Assembly: GCF_905371695.1 (NCBI RefSeq)
Contig: NZ_CAJPMA010000077.1
Span: forward strand, 1 to 8,389
Direction: 5' to 3'
Source of the DNA: an uncultured Campylobacter sp.
GTDB taxonomy: Bacteria; Campylobacterota; Campylobacteria; Campylobacterales; Campylobacteraceae
DNA length: 8,389 bases
The notes beneath the pieces were generated by a model, which saw nothing but the letters and a program-made list of their open reading frames with translations, was not told where the DNA came from and did not search any database. This document shows, piece after piece, positions 1-4,984 of this stretch. A program made the position numbers and the translations under genes. Each line of letters starts with the position of its first letter. Within the stretch, counting starts at the first letter, position 1.

Positions 1-306
1 TCTCCATCGTCAACATGTAAAATTTTATCCCTTTGGGATTTGAAACGTTCATTCGTTTGATACGGGAAAGCCTAAACACGGTAAAATTTTATCCCTTTGG
101 GATTTGAAACCAAATGCAAATTTCTCCGCTAGCCAATCAAAAAAGGTAAAATTTTATCCCTTTGGGATTTGAAACGGTACTCAAAAACGGATATACCAAA
201 AAGCCGACGTCGTAAAATTTTACCCCTTTGGGATTTAAAACGAATAATCGCCCCGAAGCGCGTTACGGAAGCAGCCGTAAAATTTTATCCCTTTGGGATT
301 TAAAAT
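1..306 (+). CRISPR. CRISPR array, trailer (leader-distal) end, five repeats
   Basis: Five 30-bp repeats lie at 17-46, 81-110, 146-175, 212-241 and 277-306. Repeats 1-3 are identical, beginning GTAAAATTT and ending GATTTGAAAC, with a short internal inverted repeat ATCCC/GGGAT around a TTT loop. Repeat 4 has T12C and G26A; repeat 5 has G26A and C30T. The four full spacers are unrelated and measure 34, 35, 36 and 35 nt (47-80, 111-145, 176-211, 242-276); 1-16 is the end of another spacer. Decay toward the right and the 3' TTTGAAAC end (the usual 5' handle of type I-B and type III crRNAs) indicate transcription on the plus strand with the leader and newer spacers to the left, outside the window. 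The array is cut by the window edge. No cas gene is visible, so the subtype is an inference from repeat form only. Confidence 0.97.
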
Positions 307-341
307 GCCCTAAAAGCAATGTTCTTGCCAAAATACGGATG

Positions 342-371
342 ATAAAATTCGAACCCGTTTTTTAAAGAATC
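342..371 (+). repeat. Probable decayed sixth CRISPR repeat
   Basis: Exactly 35 nt (a normal spacer length for this array) after the last recognisable repeat, a 30-nt block aligns without gaps to the consensus at 17 of 30 positions. Matches include TAAAATT near the start, the CCC of the stem and GAA near the end. The GGGAT half of the stem is lost. This fits an old, mutated terminal repeat with a fossil spacer at 307-341. AT-rich sequence raises chance similarity, so the call rests on the combination of identity and exact spacing. Confidence 0.5.
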
Positions 372-416
372 CGATTTTGCCCCGAAGTCTAAAATTAAAA
401 TTTCGCCGAATTTGCC

Positions 417-442
417 GTAAATTTTAAGCTATAATTTCACCT
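417..442 (+). promoter_or_regulatory. Sigma-70-type promoter of the acyltransferase gene
   Basis: A perfect TATAAT at 430-435 follows a T-rich tract (ATTTTAAGC), the form typical of Campylobacter promoters, which usually lack a conserved -35. The predicted transcription start is near 441-443. That leaves a leader of about 27 nt with AGGAAAAAG just before the ATG at 470. It sits downstream of the CRISPR trailer, so the gene does not need transcription from the array. Confidence 0.65.
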
Positions 443-469
443 AATTTAAACCCGAAATTTAGGAAAAAG

Positions 470-916
470 ATGATCGTAAAATTTTTGCGTAACGCCTTAA
501 ACCGACTTCGCGGCGAGGTTAGTACCGAGTGGCTAGCGGCTCGCGGCATGAAAGTAGGTAAAAATTTCGCCAGACAAACGGGCGTGATTTTAGATCCGCA
601 CCACTGCGAGCTCATCACGATCGGCGACGACGTGACGATCGCGCCTCGCGCTTATATTTTGTGCCACGACGCGAGTACCCAGATATTTTTAGGACGCACT
701 AAAACGGCGCCCGTAACTATCGGCGACCGCGTATTTATCGGCGCGGGAGCGATGATAATGCCGGGCGTAACCATAGGCAGCGACGTAGTAATCGGCGCAG
801 GCTCCCTCGTGACGAAGAGTATTCCCTCAAACTCCCTAGCCGTAGGGCATCCGGCGCGAGTCGTAGGGACGCTTGATCAGTATTTAAAAAAATGCAAAGA
901 GCAAAATAATTGGTAA
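470..916 (+). CDS. Hexapeptide-repeat (LbH) acyltransferase, WbbJ/Maa-like
   Basis: This is a 148-aa cytosolic acyltransferase of the left-handed beta-helix superfamily, which typically moves an acetyl (or other acyl) group from acyl-CoA to a sugar or similar acceptor and works as a trimer. Hexapeptide-type turns run through about residues 48-115 (ITIGDDVTIAP, VTIGDRVFIGAGAMIMPGV, TIGSDVVIGAGSLV). His66 in LCHDAS sits where the family's catalytic histidine lies, and GHPARVV (126-132) is the usual C-terminal signature. The N-terminus (residues 1-30) is basic and may lie against other subunits. The start at 470 is supported by AGGAAAAAG at 461-469 and the upstream TATAAT. No sugar-biosynthesis genes are adjacent, so the acceptor is unknown; O-antigen, capsule or maltose/galactoside-type acetylation are all possible. 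The family call is firm, the substrate is not. Confidence 0.9.
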   Translation: MIVKFLRNALNRLRGEVSTEWLAARGMKVGKNFARQTGVILDPHHCELITIGDDVTIAPRAYILCHDASTQIFLGRTKTAPVTIGDRVFIGAGAMIMPGVTIGSDVVIGAGSLVTKSIPSNSLAVGHPARVVGTLDQYLKKCKEQNNW

Positions 917-926
917 ATTTTTAGAT

Positions 927-958
927 AAATTTCGCGCGCGGCAAACGGGCGAAATTTT
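927..958 (+). terminator. Possible terminator hairpin after the acyltransferase gene
   Basis: AAATTTCGC at 927-935 pairs perfectly with GCGAAATTT at 949-957 (9 bp, 13-nt loop), 10 nt after the stop codon. The T-run (955-958) lies mostly inside the stem, and the A-tract on the other side would make it work in either direction. It is terminator-like but not a textbook case. It separates this gene from the next one, whose own promoter may be the TAGAAT at 972-977. Confidence 0.4.
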
Positions 959-998
959 AATGCGAACTAGCTAGAATTATTAAAAACAAGGCGGCAAA

Positions 999-1799
999 AT
1001 GATTGAAATTTTAAGTCTAAATTTTATGCAAAATGCGCTCGTAGCGGGGCTTTTGGTAAGCGCGATATGCGGCATTTCGGGTTCTTTAATCGTGGTAAAC
1101 CGCATGAGCTTTATCGCCGGCGGTATCGCGCACGGCGCTTACGGCGGCATCGGGGCGGCGTTTTTTCTAGGCGTAGATCCGCTTTTGGGCGCGGGGGTAT
1201 TTTCGCTGCTTTTGGCGCTAATCATCGCGACGGTGACGCTAAAAGATCGCGCGCGCATGGATTCCGTCATCGGCGCTATTTGGGCATTCGGTATGGCGGC
1301 GGGCATTATTTTTATCGACCTTACGCCCGGATATAGCGGCGATTTGATGAGCTATCTTTTCGGCTCGATTTTAGCCGTAAGCGGCGCGGATTTAGCCTTC
1401 ATGGCGACGCTAGGTATAGCGTTTTTAGCGGCTATCGCAGTATTTTACAGGCAGTTTGCGGCGGTGAGCTTCGACGCGGAGTTCGCTCGGCTTCGCGGCG
1501 TGAGAACGACGCTTTTTTACTACGCGCTGGTGTGCATGACCGCGCTTTGCGTGGTAGCCACGATACGCGTAGTGGGGCTTATTTTGGTTATCGCGCTACT
1601 TACGATACCGCCTTTTATCGCTCAAATTTTCGCTAAAAAGCTGGGCTCTATGATGGCGATTTCCGCGGCGTTATCGACGATTTTTTGCCTGGCGGGGTTG
1701 TTTGTAAGCTTTTGGCTAAATTTAACCAGCGGCGCGAGCATAATTTTAATCGCGTCGGTTTGTTTTTTTGTGTTCGCGTTTAAATTTAGGCGGTTTTAG
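999..1799 (+). CDS. Metal ABC transporter permease, ZnuB/ABC-3 family
   Basis: This 266-aa integral membrane protein belongs to the ABC-3 permeases, which carry zinc, manganese or iron across the inner membrane together with an ATPase (ZnuC type) and a periplasmic binding protein (ZnuA type). About eight hydrophobic segments can be seen (near 10-32, 42-58, 62-80, 90-107, 120-150, 170-188, 190-210 and 218-262). Family motifs are present: NRMSFIAGGIAHGAYGGIG (34-52), the cytoplasmic coupling stretch SFDAEFARLRGVR (157-169), LVIALLTIPPFIA (196-208) and the late NLTSGASIIL (241-250). Length is normal for the family. AAGG at 988-991 supports the ATG at 999. The metal cannot be read from the permease alone. 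Neither an ATPase nor a binding-protein gene is in the window, so its partners must be encoded elsewhere or it is a remnant of a broken operon. Confidence 0.92.
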   Translation: MIEILSLNFMQNALVAGLLVSAICGISGSLIVVNRMSFIAGGIAHGAYGGIGAAFFLGVDPLLGAGVFSLLLALIIATVTLKDRARMDSVIGAIWAFGMAAGIIFIDLTPGYSGDLMSYLFGSILAVSGADLAFMATLGIAFLAAIAVFYRQFAAVSFDAEFARLRGVRTTLFYYALVCMTALCVVATIRVVGLILVIALLTIPPFIAQIFAKKLGSMMAISAALSTIFCLAGLFVSFWLNLTSGASIILIASVCFFVFAFKFRRF

Positions 1800-1822
1800 A
1801 CGGAAATTTGCCTGAAAATTCG

Positions 1823-1873
1823 CGAAATTTCGCCGATTTACCGCGGGTTGTTAAAATTCGGCTTCGTTTTTTT
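1823..1873 (+). terminator. Possible intrinsic terminator after the permease gene
   Basis: CGAA (1823-1826) pairs with TTCG (1863-1866), and after a 5-nt left bulge GCCGA (1832-1836) pairs with TCGGC (1858-1862), leaving a 21-nt loop. Seven T residues follow directly (1867-1873). It begins 24 nt after the permease stop. The bulge and large loop make the hairpin imperfect, but the T7 run placed straight after the stem supports termination. Confidence 0.4.
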
Positions 1874-2192
1874 ATGCGTTCTCCGCGTTTGATCGCCGCG
1901 CCTAAAACCGCGCTTGCAAATCGCCGTAAATACGGCAAAACTAGGGCTCGTCCTTTGCCGCCGAGAAATTTTTAAATTTTAACGGCTACGAAAATTTAGC
2001 GAATTGCAAAAATCGTGGTCGTGATTTTATTTTCTTAAATTTAGACTATTTTAGCCTTATTTGATGGCGATTTGGCGGAAATATCGATAAATTCTACTTT
2101 TGATAAAGACTTTCAATACTTTTTAATATCAAAATTCGGCTGAATTTGAAAAAATTATTCCCAAATTTTAAACTAAATTTTATGAAATTTGC

Positions 2193-2198
2193 TATACC
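2193..2198 (+). promoter_or_regulatory. Candidate -10 box of nifS
   Basis: TATACC, preceded by a T-rich segment and TTTGC (an extended -10-like context), is the best -10 candidate upstream of nifS. The predicted start near 2204 gives a leader of about 48 nt that contains the palindrome at 2215-2231. It matches TATAAT at four of six positions, so it is weaker than the other two promoters in the window. Confidence 0.45.
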
Positions 2199-2214
2199 AT
2201 TGCGCCAAAATAAA

Positions 2215-2231
2215 AGGATAAAACATATCCT
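2215..2231. promoter_or_regulatory. Palindrome AGGATA-N5-TATCCT upstream of nifS
   Basis: This is a perfect 6-bp inverted repeat with a 5-nt centre, 8 nt upstream of the nifS ribosome binding site. Size and place suit a dimeric regulator site or a small leader hairpin. Its role and any binding protein are unknown; the sequence does not match a Fur or IscR consensus that I can recall. Confidence 0.35.
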
Positions 2232-2251
2232 AATTGATAAAGGTCAAGATT

Positions 2252-3430
2252 TTGAGAGTATATTTAGACAACAATGCTACGACGATGGTCGATCCCGAAG
2301 CGTTCGAGCTTATGAAGCCGTTTTTTTGCGAAAAATACGGTAATCCCAATTCGCTGCATAAATTCGGCTCCGAGACGCACCCCGCGCTTCGCGCCGCGCT
2401 AGATCAGCTCTACGCGGGACTAAACGCCAAAGATAGCGACGACATAGTGGTAACGAGTTGCGCCACGGAGAGCAATAACTGGGTGATGAAGGGCATTTAT
2501 TTCGACCTGATCGCGACTGGCAAGAAAAAGCGCGTCGTAACGACCGCGGTGGAGCATCCGGCTATCCGCGCGACGTGCGAATTTTTAAAAAAATTCGGCG
2601 TAGAGCTAACGGTTTTGGACGTTAATTCGCAAGGCGTCATCGAGCCCGCGCAACTAAGAGAGGCGATGGATGAGGACGTAGCGTTGGTGTCCGTTATGAC
2701 CGCAAATAACGAAACGGGTATGATTTTTCCGATTAAGGAGCTTGCCGCGATCGCGCACGAATACGGCGCGCTTTTTCACACCGACGCGGTACAGGCACTA
2801 GGCAAAATTCCGATAAACGTTCGCGATTTAGACGTCGATTTTATGAGCTTTTCGGCGCATAAATTTCACGGACCAAAAGGCGTGGGCGGGCTGTTTATCA
2901 AAGACGGCAGGCCGCTAACTAGCTTGCTGCACGGCGGCGAGCATATGGGCGGGCGTCGCAGCGGGACGCTAGACGTCGCGGGCATCGTAGGCATGGGTAA
3001 GGCATTGGAACTTGCTTGTAAATTTATGGGTTACGAGGATTCGCACGTACGCCGCTTGCGCGATAAGCTAGAAGACGCGCTTCTAGAAATCCCCGACGTC
3101 AGCGTCGTGGGAGACCGCGCGAACCGCGTTCCTAACACTATTTTAGCGTCCATTAAAGGCGTGGAAGGCGAAGCTATGCTATGGGATCTAAATCGCGCCG
3201 GTATCGCCGCTAGCACGGGCTCCGCGTGCGCGAGCGAGACGCTGGAAAGCAACCCGATAATGGAGGCCATCGGCGCGGATAAGGAGTTGGCGCACACGGC
3301 GCTAAGGCTATCCCTATCGCGCTTTACGACCGAAGAGGAGATCGATTACGCGATAGTAGAGATTAAAAAGGCGGTGGAGAGATTAAGGGCGATTTCGAGT
3401 ACGTACGCCTACGCTCCTAGCGGCAATTAA
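2252..3430 (+). CDS. nifS: Cysteine desulfurase NifS
   Basis: This is a 392-aa PLP-dependent class V aminotransferase-fold enzyme that removes sulfur from L-cysteine and passes the persulfide to the NifU scaffold for Fe-S cluster assembly in the cytosol. Visible landmarks are YLDNNATT (4-11), the substrate/PLP loop SCATESNN (69-76), the PLP-stacking His102 in VEHPA, Asp178 in HTDAVQ, the PLP Schiff-base Lys204 in SAHKFHGPKG, and the active Cys326 in STGSACAS. The start is set at TTG 2252 because AAAGG at 2239-2243 is well spaced and the protein then begins MRVYLDNN, as in relatives; an in-frame TTG at 2234 would add six residues but has a poor binding site. Residues 382-392 form a short polar tail. 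nifU follows 345 nt downstream. In Campylobacterota this NIF-type pair is the housekeeping system and does not imply nitrogen fixation. Confidence 0.97.
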   Translation: MRVYLDNNATTMVDPEAFELMKPFFCEKYGNPNSLHKFGSETHPALRAALDQLYAGLNAKDSDDIVVTSCATESNNWVMKGIYFDLIATGKKKRVVTTAVEHPAIRATCEFLKKFGVELTVLDVNSQGVIEPAQLREAMDEDVALVSVMTANNETGMIFPIKELAAIAHEYGALFHTDAVQALGKIPINVRDLDVDFMSFSAHKFHGPKGVGGLFIKDGRPLTSLLHGGEHMGGRRSGTLDVAGIVGMGKALELACKFMGYEDSHVRRLRDKLEDALLEIPDVSVVGDRANRVPNTILASIKGVEGEAMLWDLNRAGIAASTGSACASETLESNPIMEAIGADKELAHTALRLSLSRFTTEEEIDYAIVEIKKAVERLRAISSTYAYAPSGN

Positions 3431-3443
3431 CGGCTCGTCTTTT

Positions 3444-3745
3444 GAGCGCCTTTGAATGAGTTTGAAATTTCGTCCCGCGGCAGACTATCTGTCTAGCCTT
3501 GGGGCGAAAATTTCCGCACAACATTCAAAATCATCTCAAAATACTTTGCCTTAATGTTTTACATTCAAATTTGAGGTTAAATTTAATTGAAATTTGAGCC
3601 TAAAAAGTCCAAATTTGAGTTAAATTTAAAAGGAAACGGGCGGCAGTATCGCGAGATGGATTTGAATGTTGTGAAGCAAAAATGAGCAAGGCTAACCAAA
3701 TAGGTTGCCGCAGCGATATTTTTGCAAGCTCATTCAAAGACGCTC
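3444..3745. repeat. Long imperfect inverted repeat between nifS and nifU
   Basis: The left arm (3444-3545) and right arm (3645-3745) are inverted copies of one roughly 100-nt unit. The outer 21 nt (3444-3464 against 3725-3745) match at 19 positions. An inner 21-nt block (3517-3537 against 3653-3673) also matches at 19. Between them GCGGCA, CTAT and TAGCCTTG are shared, with small indels. Each arm carries TTTGAATG near one end and CATTCAAA near the other (3451-3458/3522-3529 and 3661-3668/3731-3738), so each unit also has short terminal inverted repeats. The 99-nt centre holds a near-identical direct repeat (3566-3585, 3610-3628). A 32-codon ATG frame at 3456-3554 in the left arm is not kept in the right arm, which argues against coding. 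It could be two head-to-head copies of a small MITE-like or other extragenic repeat, or a large mRNA hairpin. Confidence 0.85.
3566..3628 (+). repeat. Tandem-like direct repeat in the centre of the inverted repeat
   Basis: A 20-nt word starting CAAATTTGAGGTTAAA at 3566-3585 recurs at 3610-3628 with one base deleted, 44 nt apart. A third partial copy, GAAATTTGAG, lies at 3589-3598. The words are AT-rich and built from AAATTT, which is common in this genome, so functional meaning is doubtful. Confidence 0.55.
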
Positions 3746-3775
3746 GCGAGACAACGCCTCCAAAAAGGAAATAAA

Positions 3776-4768
3776 ATGGCAAAAAATAATCTAATCGGCG
3801 GTTCCATCTGGGACGAATACTCCCAAACTGTCCAAAACAGAATGAACAACCCGCTCCACATGGGTGAGCTAACCGAGGCCGACGCCGCCGCACGAAACGC
3901 AAAGCTAATCGTAGCGGACTTCGGCGCGGAAAGCTGCGGCGACGCGGTGCGTTTATATTGGTTAGTCGATGAAAAAACCGACGTTATAATCGACGCGAAA
4001 TTTAAAAGCTTCGGTTGCGGCACGGCGATAGCAAGCTCCGATACTATGGCGCAGCTTTGCATCGGCAAGACCGTGGACGAAGCGGTCAAAATCACAAATA
4101 TCGACGTGGAAAAAGCCATGCGCGACACGCCCGACGTCCCGGCCGTCCCGCCGCAGAAGATGCACTGCTCGGTCATGGCCTACGACGTCATCAAGGCCGC
4201 GGCAGCGCAGTATAAGGGCGTGGATCCGGAGCATTTCGAGGATGAAATAATCGTGTGCGAGTGCGCGCGCGTGAGCCTAGGCACGATAAAAGAGGTTATC
4301 CGCCTAAACGACCTACACACGGTAGAAGAGATCACGCAATACACCAAAGCGGGCGCCTTTTGCAAGTCCTGCGTGAAACCGGGCGGCCACGAAAAGCGCG
4401 AGTATTACCTAGTAGACATCTTGCGCGATACCCGCGCTGAGATGGAAGCCGAAAAGCTAAAAAGCCAAGCCGACGCGCAAATTTCGGGACATGCGGGCGA
4501 TATCGCGTTTGACGAGCTTACGGTAGTGGGTCAGCTAAAAGCCGTAGAAAAGGTCATCGACGAGCAGATCCGTCCGATGCTGATGATGGATGGGGGCAAC
4601 TTAGAAATCATCGACATGCAAAAAAGCGACGACGGCTTTACCGACGTGTACATCCGCTATCTAGGAGCGTGCTCGGGCTGTGCGAGCGGCGCGGGCGGGA
4701 CGCTATACGCGATAGAAAACGTTTTGCAAGAGTCTCTAAGTCCTAAAATTCGCGTAATGCCGATATAA
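3776..4768 (+). CDS. nifU: Fe-S cluster scaffold protein NifU
   Basis: This 330-aa protein has the full three-part NifU layout. The N-terminal IscU-like scaffold has cluster-binding Cys54 (ESCGDAV), Cys81 (FGCGTAIA) and Cys131 (MHCSVMA), with Asp56 beside the first. The middle BFD-like [2Fe-2S] domain has Cys161, Cys163, Cys196 and Cys199 (CEC...CKSC). The C-terminal NFU domain (about 250-330) ends with Cys299 and Cys302 (CSGCAS). It assembles clusters from NifS-derived sulfur and passes them to apo-proteins. The start is ATG 3776, with AGGA at 3766-3769 and a protein beginning MAKNNLIGGS; the frame stays open upstream to 3722, but that part lies in the inverted repeat and lacks a binding site. 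All expected ligands are present. No clear promoter is visible just upstream, so co-transcription with nifS through the repeat is likely. Confidence 0.97.
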   Translation: MAKNNLIGGSIWDEYSQTVQNRMNNPLHMGELTEADAAARNAKLIVADFGAESCGDAVRLYWLVDEKTDVIIDAKFKSFGCGTAIASSDTMAQLCIGKTVDEAVKITNIDVEKAMRDTPDVPAVPPQKMHCSVMAYDVIKAAAAQYKGVDPEHFEDEIIVCECARVSLGTIKEVIRLNDLHTVEEITQYTKAGAFCKSCVKPGGHEKREYYLVDILRDTRAEMEAEKLKSQADAQISGHAGDIAFDELTVVGQLKAVEKVIDEQIRPMLMMDGGNLEIIDMQKSDDGFTDVYIRYLGACSGCASGAGGTLYAIENVLQESLSPKIRVMPI

Positions 4769-4807
4769 ATTTTCGTAGGCGGATAAATCGGCGCGGCTTA
4801 AATTCCA

Positions 4808-4879
4808 AAATTTTACCCGATAATAGCCCGTCGCGCTCGCGCTAACGCTTTGCTTAGTTTAGCGGCGCGGGTAAAATTT
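4808..4879. terminator. Large hairpin between nifU and the cytochrome gene
   Basis: AAATTTTACCCG (4808-4819) pairs perfectly over 12 bp with CGGGTAAAATTT (4868-4879). Inside, CGC (4834-4836) pairs with GCG (4865-4867) and CGCTAA (4840-4845) with TTAGCG (4859-4864), leaving a 13-nt loop. It lies 40 nt past the nifU stop. There is no external T-run, so it is a plausible but unusual terminator, and it could act in either direction or stabilise the nifSU mRNA 3' end. Confidence 0.45.
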
Positions 4880-4950
4880 GCGGCGCAAGATGGCTTAAAT
4901 TTGCCCATGAAGCGGCAACGGCTAGTTTTCTAAAAGGCGCGCAAAAAGCG

Positions 4951-4973
4951 AAAATTTTTGTATAATTACGCTT
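4951..4973 (+). promoter_or_regulatory. Sigma-70-type promoter of the cytochrome-EAL unit
   Basis: A perfect TATAAT at 4961-4966 directly follows AAAATTTTTG, a classic Campylobacter-style T-rich -16 region. The predicted start is about 4973, leaving a very short leader of about 12 nt that contains GGAGGG (4976-4981), one of the strongest ribosome binding sites in the window. Confidence 0.75.
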
Positions 4974-4984
4974 TTGGAGGGCTT

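Larger units (their letters stand above)
1800..2251. other. Intergenic region between the permease and nifS
   Basis: No credible gene is present in 452 nt; open frames here are short and lack ribosome binding sites. From left to right it holds the perfect 12-bp palindrome GCGAAATTTCGC (1822-1833) and the possible terminator, then two overlapping hairpins (1923-1936 and 1933-1960). An AT-rich stretch follows with the inverted repeat TTTTGATA/TATCAAAA (2098-2105/2127-2134). Last come the likely nifS -10 box (2193-2198), the palindrome at 2215-2231 and the nifS ribosome binding site (2239-2243). Confidence 0.7.

Noticed and set aside
417..436. A further decayed CRISPR repeat starting at GTAAATTTTA (417).
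   Set aside because: It is 45 nt after the putative sixth repeat, only the AT-rich start matches, and the segment is better explained as the T-rich region and -10 box of the next gene's promoter.
440..463. CCTAA/TTAGG pairing that could hide the acyltransferase ribosome binding site.
   Set aside because: Only five base pairs before a mismatch, and the left half lies at or before the predicted transcription start, so it may not be in the mRNA.
1067..1336. An 89-aa arginine-rich frame inside the permease gene.
   Set aside because: It is an out-of-frame shadow of a GC-rich membrane-protein coding region, and its Arg-rich composition is the usual artefact.
1945..1957. GGCTCGTCCTTTG after the permease resembles GGCTCGTCTTTTG just after nifS (3432-3444).
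   Set aside because: 12 of 13 bases match but the flanks do not, so chance cannot be excluded and no shared element can be defined.
3456..3554. A 32-aa open frame (MSLKFRPAADYL...) in the left arm of the inverted repeat.
   Set aside because: No good ribosome binding site is visible, and the homologous right arm has an early stop and an indel, so coding is not preserved between copies.
3600..3902. A 100-aa minus-strand open frame across the right arm and the nifU start.
   Set aside because: It overlaps the well-supported nifU N-terminus, and its sequence looks like a shadow frame with no recognisable family.
4807..4818. AAAATTTTACCC also occurs in CRISPR repeat 4 (214-225), suggesting a stray CRISPR repeat near nifU.
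   Set aside because: Only 12 nt match, the rest of the repeat is absent, and AAATTT-type words are very common in this window; here they form a hairpin stem.
4958..4984. An upstream TTG start adding nine residues to the cytochrome protein.
   Set aside because: These codons lie within and just after the TATAAT box, so they are probably not transcribed; the ATG at 4985 has GGAGGG before it and gives a normal signal peptide.
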